Shown: positions 7,489-17,464, counted from the first letter of the stretch. The stretch is DNA of 64,000 nucleotides from Bremerella sp. TYQ1 (GCF_020150455.1 NZ_CP083740.1:5787001-5851000), one strand, 5' to 3'. Numbers and translations: made by a program. Notes: generated by a model from the letters alone, not told the origin.

Positions 7489-8790
7489 TTACGAGAATGG
7501 GTGAATGACCAATCCGCAGGCAGGCTTGGGGTGAGTTTCGACTTCTCGATCGAACCCAATGCCGCGGTTCAGCATGTCTTGATATTGGGACATCGTCACA
7601 GGGCGGAGCAGGGCGGCGATGGGAATCTGCTGCTCCGAATCACTTTTCAGGAGCGAGACCAGAAGGTCGACCGACCGGACGTAGGTTTCCTTCGCGTCGG
7701 CTGTTTCCATCAACTCGGTCAGGATCAGCCACTCCCAGAGGTTGCTGTCCAGTTCTCGCCAGGCGTCGTCTCGTTCTGGGGTAACTTCTTCCATCCGCAG
7801 TTGGCCATCGGCGGTCAGCTTCAGGCAGACCCATGTCTTGTCGGCGGCACAGTAGATACCGATATGACCCAGTTCGCCGCTCGTCTGAAGGTCTTCCCAG
7901 AGACCGTTCGCCGCTTCCGGATCTTGGCCGATCACCTCGCAGTCGAAGTATTCACCCATACGTTCGATTAACTGAGCACTTGTCAGTGAAGGAACATTGT
8001 GGGCTAACGGGAAGCTCAAGGGGACCTCGAAGCCTGGCTCGGCCATTTCAAAGAACGCCGTCAGAACGAAGTTAGCCGGATGCTTTGGCGGAAGGTCCTC
8101 TTGCTGGGCAAGTTCGTATCGGTGCAGCGAAGCCGCGGTGAACGCGTTGGGGTCGGCATGATACAAAGGTACGTGGGCCATCTTCTCTCGTAGCGTACCG
8201 ATCAGATTATGATCGGTGACCGGCCACAGCTTGTGGGTGATGCCTGACTGGTCTTTGGCAACCAGCGGAGTGGCTGTGGCGATGTGATATTCCAGGGCCT
8301 GCTGGGTGGCGATGTTTGGCTCGGCATAAAGACATGTCTGCGGGCAGACGTCGGCATGGATCGCTCGGCGGCGGTCGAGACTGGCCGACATGGCTTGATC
8401 CGACGCAACGGAGAAAGCCTCGTACTGTTCTTGGTTGATTTCGCCGACCCTTAGCCCGGCAATAAAACCTCGCCGAGTGACCGGTTGTCCTTGCCAGGTG
8501 AATTCCTGGTGATAGACATAAACGGCCGGGTCTGGCTCTCGCTGTAAAACCCCTTGCCGGTGCCAATCGGTGAGGTACCGCTTGGCCCTCGTCAGCCGAT
8601 TGTTCAGCTCGTCATCCCCTGGTTCTTCCCGATTGGTCAGGACTCGAACGATGTTGGCCGGATGCCGTTTGTACAACGTGTCGATCTCTTCCGACGTCAG
8701 TTCGCTTGCCGGAGATGCGATGACATCTGCCAACGATCCAATATGACCTAGGTCGTAACGTAATCCGTGAAGGGCGCGAATTTCAGGCAT
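7489..8790 (-). CDS. DUF1015 family protein
   Basis: A 433-residue cytosolic protein beginning MPEIRALHGLRYDLGHIGSLADVIASP, the standard opening of DUF1015. HPANIVRVL, YVYHQEF, RRGFIAGLRV, HLY-type LYAEPN and HKLWPVTD follow the family order. In the part where DUF1015 proteins usually have an ADGHHRYETA-like motif, this protein has ADPNAFTAASLHRYELA, so the motif is interrupted. The biochemical role is not established with certainty; distant similarity of the family to ParB-fold serine kinases has been discussed. The ATG at 8790 fits the family; an upstream GTG at 8838 would add a segment encoded by a parS site. Confidence 0.85.
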   Translation of the reverse strand: MPEIRALHGLRYDLGHIGSLADVIASPASELTSEEIDTLYKRHPANIVRVLTNREEPGDDELNNRLTRAKRYLTDWHRQGVLQREPDPAVYVYHQEFTWQGQPVTRRGFIAGLRVGEINQEQYEAFSVASDQAMSASLDRRRAIHADVCPQTCLYAEPNIATQQALEYHIATATPLVAKDQSGITHKLWPVTDHNLIGTLREKMAHVPLYHADPNAFTAASLHRYELAQQEDLPPKHPANFVLTAFFEMAEPGFEVPLSFPLAHNVPSLTSAQLIERMGEYFDCEVIGQDPEAANGLWEDLQTSGELGHIGIYCAADKTWVCLKLTADGQLRMEEVTPERDDAWRELDSNLWEWLILTELMETADAKETYVRSVDLLVSLLKSDSEQQIPIAALLRPVTMSQYQDMLNRGIGFDREVETHPKPACGLVIHPFS

Positions 8791-8812
8791 GGAGTCTATT
8801 TGAAAGAGTGAG

Positions 8813-8828
8813 GGTTTCACGTGAAACA
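8813..8828. promoter_or_regulatory. parS-like site 5 (one mismatch) in the DUF1015 leader
   Basis: GGTTTCACGTGAAACA, one mismatch at the first base. It lies 23 bases upstream of the DUF1015 ATG, in the divergent region shared with the gene at 8929. Confidence 0.9.
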
Positions 8829-8928
8829 GATTACTCACTGTAACCGGAAAAGGTTAGACTGTCGGCCCGTGGCAGAAATTCAAGCGATGAAATCGACCCG
8901 TGTTTCGATTGGTGGCGTTCACTAGGGC

Positions 8929-9432
8929 ATGGCTCACCCCAGGGAGAATCGATTGCAAATTCCGGACGAGAATCCGTTTCAATCGCCTGCCGACGAGAAA
9001 AGTCGTGAGAATCGGCCGGAGGTACCCCAGTCCGTGTTCATGGGAGCGGTCGTCTTGCTGACGGTTTGTAACGTGGCTCTGGGATTATTGGCCCCGGGAT
9101 TTGCCATCGGGCTAGGGCTGCTGGTTACCATTCCTGGGCTGGTCAACGGATATGCCAGTATGCAGCGTCAGATGCGGTTCGAAGAGACGGATGCCGCCGA
9201 GCAGTGGTACCGGATCTTGCTCGGCTTCGTGCAGTTGGTTCCCCTCGGCATCGGAGCCGCCATCGCAATGACGATTGTCGGGAGCCTTTTTGCCGGATTG
9301 ATCGATGCTTCGTCGCGGCATGATACGGCGATCGACGAAGCACTGGGGGGCTTCTTCTCCGGATCGGCCGCTGGGCTGCTTGTCTATTATGGCGGACTGA
9401 TTGCCATGATTCGCTGGAAGGCGAAGAACTAG
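8929..9432 (+). CDS. Small membrane protein with NPFQSP-type N-terminus
   Basis: A 167-residue protein. The N-terminal tail contains ENPFQSPAD, a short motif I associate with many planctomycete small membrane proteins. Four hydrophobic segments follow (VFMGAVVLLTVCNVALGLLA, IGLGLLVTIPGLVNG, GIGAAIAMTIVGSLFAGL, SGSAAGLLVYYGGLIAMI). The function is unknown. It is divergent from the DUF1015 gene, with parS site 5 between them, and is followed by a strong terminator. Confidence 0.75.
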   Translation: MAHPRENRLQIPDENPFQSPADEKSRENRPEVPQSVFMGAVVLLTVCNVALGLLAPGFAIGLGLLVTIPGLVNGYASMQRQMRFEETDAAEQWYRILLGFVQLVPLGIGAAIAMTIVGSLFAGLIDASSRHDTAIDEALGGFFSGSAAGLLVYYGGLIAMIRWKAKN

Positions 9433-9443
9433 ATTTGCACGAA

Positions 9444-9474
9444 AAAAGGACTCGCCGCGGGGGCGAGTCCTTTT
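9444..9474. terminator. Bidirectional terminator between the membrane-protein gene and ahcY
   Basis: A 13-base stem (AAAAGGACTCGCC / GGCGAGTCCTTTT) around a short GC loop, lying between convergent genes that end at 9432 and 9513. Runs of A and T flank it on both sides, so it can serve both strands. Confidence 0.88.
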
Positions 9475-9512
9475 GCTGTTTTCCAATTTGGCCGCGATCG
9501 GCTCCGCTTCGA

Positions 9513-10904
<1,392 letters not shown>

Positions 10905-11166
10905 CAGGCCGCAGCAGACTCGCGAATATGCACAAAAAAAGTGCCGAAACTTAAACCGATATGATACGTTGCAAGCACTCTTTAGCAAACCCGGGATGAG
11001 GGGGTCAGGCTAACGCGAAATTCGAGGTTACACCTGAGAAATCTGCGGGAAAACCCGAGGCTTTCACTTGGTGACATACTCGCGGCGGCCAGCGGTTGCC
11101 CGTACTCGCCGCAACTCAAGGGATAGCCCGGGTTTGTAATGCCGAAAGATCTTCGGCGAGATGGGG

Positions 11167-11835
11167 CTATTTGACGTCCGCGAATGCCTTCCGCGCGGCC
11201 GAAACAAACGCTTCGACTTTGGCGATATCTTTGATGCCCGGCTGGCCGTCCACTTCTACGCCCCCGGCAACATCCACCGCCGAAGGCTGAACTGCATGAA
11301 TCGCGTCGGCCACGTTCTCCGGCGTGAGACCCCCAGCTAGCACCAGATGGGCCAGGTGAGGCATCGTTCGCCAGGTAGCGGCTAGTTCCCAATCGGAAAG
11401 TTGCCCGGTGCCGCCGTACGATCCTTCGACCGCCGCATCCATCAGCGACGCGTGCGGATGGAATCCTTCCGGAGGCGTATCCCACCGAACAAGCGTTCCG
11501 CGACTGGCCGCCAATATGGGTACGCTTGTCCTTATATATAGGTCACGTGCGAAATCGACCGATTCATCCCCATGCAGTTGGATCCAGCTTAGGCCAACTT
11601 GATCGTGGACTGCTTCGATCTCATCCAGCGAAGCGTTGACGAACAGCCCCACAATCTGAACTTCGCCACGGACAGTGTTGGCAATCTTTCGAGCCATGGG
11701 TAAACGGACGAAGCGTTTGCTCAATGGGTAGAAGTTGAGACCGATCGCATCAGCGCCGCTATGGGCGACCGCGATCGCATTCTCAAAGTCGTTCAATCCG
11801 CAGATCTTGATTTGGAAGATGTCCGGAACAGGCAT
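11167..11835 (-). CDS. trpF: Phosphoribosylanthranilate isomerase
   Basis: A 222-residue TIM-barrel enzyme converting phosphoribosylanthranilate to CdRP in tryptophan synthesis. The catalytic cysteine is in KICG (C12) and the catalytic aspartate is D133 (SLMDAAVEG). QLHGDES, LAGGLTPENV and VDVAGGVE form the phosphate-binding end of the barrel; the last is usually VDVSSGVE, a conservative change. The C-terminal GIKDIAKVEAFVSAAR is typical. No other trp gene is near, so trpF stands alone here. It is divergent from the chain-length gene. Confidence 0.94.
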   Translation of the reverse strand: MPVPDIFQIKICGLNDFENAIAVAHSGADAIGLNFYPLSKRFVRLPMARKIANTVRGEVQIVGLFVNASLDEIEAVHDQVGLSWIQLHGDESVDFARDLYIRTSVPILAASRGTLVRWDTPPEGFHPHASLMDAAVEGSYGGTGQLSDWELAATWRTMPHLAHLVLAGGLTPENVADAIHAVQPSAVDVAGGVEVDGQPGIKDIAKVEAFVSAARKAFADVK

Positions 11836-11980
11836 GATCCGTCGAGTCCGTATATTCGTTAACCGTTACGCCAAACGGAATATTCCGCCCCGCGATACCG
11901 ATCCTAGTGTTGTAATACGTTGTTGTCAGGAGGACACGCGTCTCTCCTTCTCTATTAGTTTACCGAATCGTTTGCTCAGG

Positions 11981-13357
11981 GTGACCCGTTTGGTTTCGCT
12001 GTCTCAACCGAGTTACACCCCGCCCCGATCGAAGCAGGGACGCTTTCAAGTCTGGTACCGCTCGGCGGTCGTGATGTTGGCGGTCTTGATCGTGGGGCTA
12101 CCCTGGTGCCGGACCGGCAAGTCTGGCTACGTCGCCGATGGTACGGCTACCATCGTCAGTGACTCGCAGGAGTCGGAAGCCCATGCCCATCTTCAACCGC
12201 TGGTCGAAGAGATTCTGCAAGCAACGACGACCGACAAACAGTTAACCGCTTACCTGGCCGACGATATTAAACTGCAAAACGAACTGGGCACTTCCGTTCC
12301 TCAGCGGGCGTTGGAAATGTTGCGTCGCCGCTTGACCGTCACGCCCAATCGCGTTGGTGGAAAGATCTCGCTTCAACTCAGTTTCTACGGAGACTCTCGG
12401 GATAGTAGTTCGCAGTTGCTGCAAAGAATTTTGCACGACTTCAAAACCGAGTTTCAAACCTGGCAGCAAGAGAAGATCGAAGGGATCGAAGCAACCTACG
12501 TCGATCAACTGCGAAGTACCAAACAGCAGTTGGCCGATTTGGATGCCCAGTTATACGCCCTCAAATCGAAGGGGCCTGCCGAACCAAGAAAGCTGCAGCC
12601 GATTGTCCCGCAGCGGAAACGAAACCCCAAGTGGGTCGCCGCTTCGCAGGAACTAGCCACAAGTCAGGCCACGCTGCGTACCTTGTTGGAAACCCGAACT
12701 CCGAAGCACCCCGTGGTTGTCGATCAGCACCGCAAGGTTCAACTGGCCGAAGAGCAACTGGCTTCCCTTCCGGAATATGAAAAGGAAACACCACCGCCGA
12801 CACTGGAGCCAACCTCTCCGGAAGAGGATCGTCAAAATCAAATCGCAGCGCTTCAGCAGCAGCGACAAGAAGCGGAGTCCGTTCTCGCGAATATTCAAGT
12901 TCGACAAGAAGATGCTGAAAAAGCGTTGGGATTCATCCACGGAATCACGATGACGATTCCGGCCGATGTTCATGTTGCCGCGCTGGGTGGCGTTTGGCGA
13001 TCGACGGCGCTGCTGGTACTCGGCGGCTGGGCGATCTTTGCCGGGCTGATTGCCTATCAATTGGCCTCCGGCGCAGCGAGCCCTCGCATGATTCATACCG
13101 TCAGTAAGTTGTCTGCCGCATCGCCAATTCCGGTAACTGCCTCAGTCACCGTGGGTGGTGATTGGGATGAGTCACCTCAGCGAGGCTGGAATTGGGGTGC
13201 TGCTTCTTACTTGTTATCACGAGCGGCCGAACTGGCAATCGTGAGCCTGATCGGGCTGATCGTGCTAGCAGTTTTGACCCAACCACAGTTTAGTCAGCAG
13301 CTAATGGAAGACCCCTTAGGGGCGGTCCGCGAACTGCTGCGTAGTTTTGCCCCGTAA
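11981..13357 (+). CDS. Wzz-like polysaccharide chain-length/co-polymerase protein
   Basis: About 458 residues with the layout of Wzz/PCP proteins. A membrane segment near residues 30-46 (AVVMLAVLIVGLPW) comes first, then a long periplasmic part rich in coiled coil (QQEKIEGIEATYVDQLRS; QNQIAALQQQRQEAESVL). A second membrane segment is near 345-365 (STALLVLGGWAIFAGLIAY) and a third at 420-440 (LAIVSLIGLIVLAVL). LRTLLETRTPKHPVVVDQ matches the LxxxxTxxHPxV motif of the family. The start is uncertain: I use the GTG at 11981; AGGAGG at 11927 is too far away. It heads a four-gene operon with an ExeA-like ATPase, a BY-kinase-like protein and an epimerase. Confidence 0.7.
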   Translation: MTRLVSLSQPSYTPPRSKQGRFQVWYRSAVVMLAVLIVGLPWCRTGKSGYVADGTATIVSDSQESEAHAHLQPLVEEILQATTTDKQLTAYLADDIKLQNELGTSVPQRALEMLRRRLTVTPNRVGGKISLQLSFYGDSRDSSSQLLQRILHDFKTEFQTWQQEKIEGIEATYVDQLRSTKQQLADLDAQLYALKSKGPAEPRKLQPIVPQRKRNPKWVAASQELATSQATLRTLLETRTPKHPVVVDQHRKVQLAEEQLASLPEYEKETPPPTLEPTSPEEDRQNQIAALQQQRQEAESVLANIQVRQEDAEKALGFIHGITMTIPADVHVAALGGVWRSTALLVLGGWAIFAGLIAYQLASGAASPRMIHTVSKLSAASPIPVTASVTVGGDWDESPQRGWNWGAASYLLSRAAELAIVSLIGLIVLAVLTQPQFSQQLMEDPLGAVRELLRSFAP

Positions 13358-13503
13358 CCGTTACGACTCAACAATCGACCTTCGTGCCCCTCCGTTTGGA
13401 GAAACTAGGGGCAAAATGCCGATGCAAAGAAAGGCCGCATTGTTTCGTGAGATGCTCGACCAACCGCATGGATGCGGAAATCATACCCTTCCCCGGGACA
13501 CGG

Positions 13504-14907
13504 ATGACCATGTACGAAGAATTCTTTGGATTAACCCATCGCCCTTTCCCCAGTGTCCCCTCGCTCGTTGGCTATGTGGAATCGGATACCCATACCGAAG
13601 CAGTCGAGACTCTTTTGCGATGTGTTCGCCGCGATGAAGGAATCGGCACTCTGATCTCGCCCCCAGGCCTCGGCAAGTCGACCGTTGCATTGCGTCTGGA
13701 AGCAGAGTTGGAAGATCAGTTCGAAGTCGTTCGTCTTAATAGCGGCCACTGCGGTTCGCGTCGCGCTTTGCTGCAAGCGATTGCGTACGCGTTGGATCTC
13801 CCTTGCCGTGGTTTGGAAGAAGGGGAACTGCGAATCCAGTTCGCAGAATATGTCGAACGAATCGATAGCCGCCGAAAACTGGGAATCGTCATCCTGGTCG
13901 ACGAGGCGGATCTGCTGCCGATTCGTTTGCTGGAAGAACTGCGACTGCTGACCAACTTCGCAGGCCAATCACGGTCGCGTGTTTCGATCGTGCTGCTGGG
14001 AGGCATGGGACTGGAAGAACGATTGGCGAGCCCTTACCTGACGTCGTTCAATCAGCGTATTGGTGCTCGTGCCTATCTCCAGGGACTGTCGACTTCCGAA
14101 GTCTCGACCTACGTTCGACAACAGCTCAAGCAGGCAGGCGTTCGCCGCGGGTTGTTCGACGACACGGCGATCGAAACGATTGCCCAACGTAGCCAAGGCG
14201 TCCCGCGGATCGTCAATCAAATCTGCGATCATGCTTTGCTGCTGGCGGCCCTGGGAGATCAAACCGGGATCGACGCCGACGGAATCGAAGAGGCCTGGGC
14301 CGATCTGCAGCGACTGCCAGCCCCAAAACGCCAGCTGCGAAAAGATTCTGCCCACTCGACGGACAACTTGATCGAGTTCGGCAGCTTGGAAGACGACACC
14401 TTGGAACCTGTCGCCGATTTCCCCAAAGTGGTCCGCTTCCATGAAGAAGTCGCCGAGCTCGACGAAGAAGAGTTCAGCCCTGAAGCGATCGAAGAACCGG
14501 AAGTCGAACTGACGTTCCAGAACGCGACAAACCCTTTCGAGGAAAAGTTCGAGAAGGAAGAGATCGTGCTCGATCGGTTCGCTTCGTTGGGCGACCAGGA
14601 ATTCTCTGGCTTCCGCCGTGTCGTCAGTCCACGCAATTCCGAGATCGCGGCGTTCCTGGTCGGTTCGGACGATAACCCATCGGAAGTTGACGTCGTACAG
14701 CCTGAGTACGCGTCCGCCGAAGGAATGATTGTCACGCGAGACTTCTCGACCGATTCGACCAGCTTCTCGCATTTGGACGATCGCGACATCATTGTGATCG
14801 AGCAGCCCAAAGAGAAGCCTGCTCAGCCGGAGCATCCGAAGATGCCAGCCCCGCGTCGTCGTACTTATCGTCAACTGTTCTCTCAATTGCGACGCGAACA
14901 CGCGTAA
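13504..14907 (+). CDS. ExeA/GspA-like AAA ATPase (XrtA-associated ATPase type)
   Basis: About 468 residues starting MTMYEEFFGLTHRPFPSVPS, the standard opening of ExeA-like ATPases. Walker A is PPGLGKST near residues 53-60 and Walker B is IVILVDEADLLP near 127-138. The sensor region SIVLLGGMGLEERL and the winged-helix end of the ATPase (GVPRIVNQICDHALLLA) follow. Beyond residue 290 lies a long acidic low-complexity tail (EEVAELDEEEFSPEAIEEPEVE) and a basic C-terminus. Such ATPases accompany chain-length and BY-kinase proteins in exopolysaccharide loci. The next gene begins 9 bases after its stop. An upstream in-frame ATG at 13468 is possible. Confidence 0.85.
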   Translation: MTMYEEFFGLTHRPFPSVPSLVGYVESDTHTEAVETLLRCVRRDEGIGTLISPPGLGKSTVALRLEAELEDQFEVVRLNSGHCGSRRALLQAIAYALDLPCRGLEEGELRIQFAEYVERIDSRRKLGIVILVDEADLLPIRLLEELRLLTNFAGQSRSRVSIVLLGGMGLEERLASPYLTSFNQRIGARAYLQGLSTSEVSTYVRQQLKQAGVRRGLFDDTAIETIAQRSQGVPRIVNQICDHALLLAALGDQTGIDADGIEEAWADLQRLPAPKRQLRKDSAHSTDNLIEFGSLEDDTLEPVADFPKVVRFHEEVAELDEEEFSPEAIEEPEVELTFQNATNPFEEKFEKEEIVLDRFASLGDQEFSGFRRVVSPRNSEIAAFLVGSDDNPSEVDVVQPEYASAEGMIVTRDFSTDSTSFSHLDDRDIIVIEQPKEKPAQPEHPKMPAPRRRTYRQLFSQLRREHA

Positions 14908-14916
14908 GCGGCAAAC

Positions 14917-16353
14917 ATGGCTCGATTCCTGAAAGCACTGCAAGGCCTGCAATCTCAGGAACCGGAGGCGTCCCCCAGCCAAGGGAGCACGCCCGGTTCT
15001 GTCGAGAAGTCGCCTGCGGTCCCGATCGAGCCCGTTCAAGCGAAGGAGCCGACTGCCGCCGCGGCTCCTTCGCACCCGGTCACGCAAACTTTGGTAATGC
15101 CCGAGGCCGAACCACAGTCGCAGTCGCCTAAGAAAGCAGAGCCGGTTCATGCGGAACGTTCGCCGGAAGCGACGCCGAAACCCGAACCGGCCGCACCACA
15201 GCCATCGCCGGAACAAACGGAGCTGATCCGCAAGCTCACTCAGCAGCTGGCCGTCGTGGTTCGACAACGTGATGCCGTTGCCCAGGAAGTCAAACAGGTC
15301 AAGCAGCAGCTCGAATCTCATGACAAGCGTCACGAAGAAGAAATCGTCCAGCTTCGGCACACGCTCGAGTCGCATCAGCATTCGTCGCAATCGATCGAGT
15401 CAGAACTGAAGACCATCCAGTCCGAACTTCGCGGGCAACTCAAACTGCAAGAAGAGGTGTTCGCGAAAAAGCTGGACGAGTTTGAAAAGCGCGTCCAAGC
15501 CCAAGCTGCCCCGCCCGCTCCGGTAGTGATCGAAGTTCCCGCTTCTGCTCCGCCGGAAAAGCCAACACCTCCACAGCCAGCAGCTCCGAAAACTAAGACC
15601 GCGAAACCAGAGCCCGCGAAGCCTGTCGCTCCGAAACTAACTGCCGCAGCGGCGCGTGCGGAAAACGCTGGCGTCTTCAAGCCGCAGTTGCGACCGCCGA
15701 CGATCGAGAAACCGATTCCCAACATCGATCCCCTCCGCCAGGCAGTCTCGGCCCTCGATCAGCCCCGAGTTCAAGACGAGTTCGCTCAGCTGGCCGAATC
15801 GATGATTGGCAATCAGGAGGATGCCTGTCAGGTCTTCTTTCTGGGGACCTGCGTTCCCGATCGCAGCTCCGCGTCGCTCGTTTTGCATTTGGCGGCGTGG
15901 CTAAGTCAGCAGTCGTGTCGAGTCTTCGTAATCGACGGGGCACTACGAGCGAAGACGTTGTCCGATCAACTTGGGCTGCGGCATCATGCGGGCTTGTTCG
16001 AGACCGTTCGCCGCGAAACCTATCCGCAAGATGGTACCTATCACGATCAAGAATCAGGCGTCGCGTTTACGCCAGCGGGCAAGTCATCGTTCATGCTGAC
16101 CGGCGGCGAGCAAGATTCGACTTCGCTCCGAGATCAGCTCCGAGAGATTTTGAAGTCGTACGACATCGTGCTCATCTCCGGCGAAGGTCCTGATATTTCC
16201 GCATCGTGGCTGCTCGCTCAGGTCGCCCAGCGTACCTATTTGCAGGCCAACCTCGGGCAGGTTTCGCGGGAAGACATTCAGGCCGCCGTCGACTGTTACC
16301 GCCAACTCGGGATCGAACCGGCCGGGCTCATTGCCGCCAACGTCTTGAAATAA
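14917..16353 (+). CDS. BY-kinase/CpsD-like protein without a functional P-loop
   Basis: A 478-residue protein in three parts. Residues 1-95 are Pro/Ala/Glu-rich. Residues 95-195 form a coiled coil (LTQQLAVVVRQRDAVAQEVK; ELRGQLKLQEEVFAKKLDE), followed by another Pro-rich linker. Residues 290-478 have the ParA/CpsD fold of bacterial tyrosine kinases: VFFLGTCVPDRSSASL at the P-loop place, VFVIDGALRAKTLSDQLGL at the Walker A' place, and YDIVLISGEGPD at the Walker B place. The Gly-Lys-Ser/Thr residues needed for ATP binding are missing, and no C-terminal tyrosine cluster is seen. It is probably a non-catalytic partner of the chain-length protein. Confidence 0.7.
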   Translation: MARFLKALQGLQSQEPEASPSQGSTPGSVEKSPAVPIEPVQAKEPTAAAAPSHPVTQTLVMPEAEPQSQSPKKAEPVHAERSPEATPKPEPAAPQPSPEQTELIRKLTQQLAVVVRQRDAVAQEVKQVKQQLESHDKRHEEEIVQLRHTLESHQHSSQSIESELKTIQSELRGQLKLQEEVFAKKLDEFEKRVQAQAAPPAPVVIEVPASAPPEKPTPPQPAAPKTKTAKPEPAKPVAPKLTAAAARAENAGVFKPQLRPPTIEKPIPNIDPLRQAVSALDQPRVQDEFAQLAESMIGNQEDACQVFFLGTCVPDRSSASLVLHLAAWLSQQSCRVFVIDGALRAKTLSDQLGLRHHAGLFETVRRETYPQDGTYHDQESGVAFTPAGKSSFMLTGGEQDSTSLRDQLREILKSYDIVLISGEGPDISASWLLAQVAQRTYLQANLGQVSREDIQAAVDCYRQLGIEPAGLIAANVLK

Positions 16354-16412
16354 GTGCTATACTTGGCTGCTTAACTCTGCCCCCGCGCGTCCCCTCACCC
16401 AGTCGAAGTGCC

Positions 16413-17357
16413 ATGGCCAAATACCTTGTTACCGGTGGTGCCGGTTTTATCGGTTCTCATATCGTCGACGGCTTACTCGCTCGCGGCGACGAAGTGGTCA
16501 TCTACGATAACCTCAGCACCGGCAGTCGCACCAACATCGCGCAGCACGAAAACGCAACGTTCGTCGAAGGGTGCATCACCCAAGCCGAGCAGCTTGCGGC
16601 CGCGCTGGATGGGGTCGAGTATGTATTCCATGAAGCCGCATTGGCCTCCGTTCCCCTCAGTGTCGAACGCCCGCTCGATACCAATTTGCACTGCGTCACG
16701 GGAACACTCAACGTGTTGAACGAGGCCCGCAAAGCTGGCGTGAAACGCGTGGTATACGCCGCCTCGAGCAGTGCCTACGGCGATCAACCATTCCTCGCCA
16801 AACGCGAAACCGATCTACCGGCTCCGCTTTCCCCCTATGCCGTGGCAAAGCTGGCCGGAGAGTATTACTGCCAGGCCTTCTATCACACGTACGGTTTGGA
16901 AACGGTTGGCCTGCGATACTTCAACGTCTTTGGCCCGCGACAAGATCCTGACAGCCCTTACTCGGCGGTCATTCCGATTTTCCTGACGCTTCTGCTCGAT
17001 GGCAAGCAGCCGGTCGTTTACGGCGACGGTCAGCAGTCGCGTGATTTCACCTACGTGAAGAACATCGTCAACGCCAACCTGGCTGCGATGTCTGCCGATG
17101 GCGTCGCCGGAAAGGTGATCAACGTTGCCAACGGTAAAAGCACGTCGCTGCTGACGCTGTTGAAACTGCTGAACGAATACCTCGGTACCGACATCCAAGC
17201 CAAACACGACCCACCCCGCGCTGGCGACGTTCGCGACAGCATGGCCGACAACACATTGGCCACGCAGCTGCTCAACTACGAAATCGAAATCGACTTCGAC
17301 GAAGGCCTCCAGCGTTCGATCCAATACTACCGCGAACTGGCCATGCAACGCGCGTAG
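16413..17357 (+). CDS. NAD-dependent sugar-nucleotide epimerase (extended SDR, GalE/WbpP-like)
   Basis: A 314-residue cytosolic extended short-chain dehydrogenase. The NAD-binding GGAGFIGSH is at residues 8-16, the catalytic SSS/Y-x3-K set is AASSSAYGD with Y142 and K146 (SPYAVAK), and the substrate-side motifs are RYFNVFGPRQDP and YGDGQQSRDFTYV. These fit UDP-GlcNAc(A) or UDP-Glc(A) 4-epimerases; the exact substrate cannot be fixed from sequence alone. The frame is open upstream to 16206, but the ATG at 16413 gives the family start MAKYLVTGGAGF. It is the last gene of the chain-length operon, 59 bases after the BY-kinase-like gene. Confidence 0.9.
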   Translation: MAKYLVTGGAGFIGSHIVDGLLARGDEVVIYDNLSTGSRTNIAQHENATFVEGCITQAEQLAAALDGVEYVFHEAALASVPLSVERPLDTNLHCVTGTLNVLNEARKAGVKRVVYAASSSAYGDQPFLAKRETDLPAPLSPYAVAKLAGEYYCQAFYHTYGLETVGLRYFNVFGPRQDPDSPYSAVIPIFLTLLLDGKQPVVYGDGQQSRDFTYVKNIVNANLAAMSADGVAGKVINVANGKSTSLLTLLKLLNEYLGTDIQAKHDPPRAGDVRDSMADNTLATQLLNYEIEIDFDEGLQRSIQYYRELAMQRA

Positions 17358-17384
17358 TCATTGCAACGCTCTAATAGCGGTAGT

Positions 17385-17400
17385 GTGCGTCTCGACGCAC
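17385..17400 (+). repeat. Palindromic repeat, copy 1
   Basis: GTGCGTCTCGACGCAC, 7-base arms around a TC centre. It lies 27 bases after the epimerase stop and before the hypothetical gene at 17465. The centre gives an orientation; this copy is in the forward form. Confidence 0.8.
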
Positions 17401-17464
17401 CAGTAATTGGAATTAATTCGGATCCCATGTTTATGTCCAAGCGGGTATAAATTGGGGCAAATGC

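Noticed and set aside
8821..8838. GTG at 8838 as the DUF1015 start
   Set aside because: The family alignment starts at MPEIRALHGLRYD (8790); the extra 16 residues are encoded largely by the parS site, though this cannot be excluded.
13969..15390. Long minus-strand open frame of 473 codons, Arg/Leu-rich
   Set aside because: It lies opposite the ExeA-like and BY-kinase-like genes; the Arg/Leu-rich composition is what the opposite strand of such genes yields.
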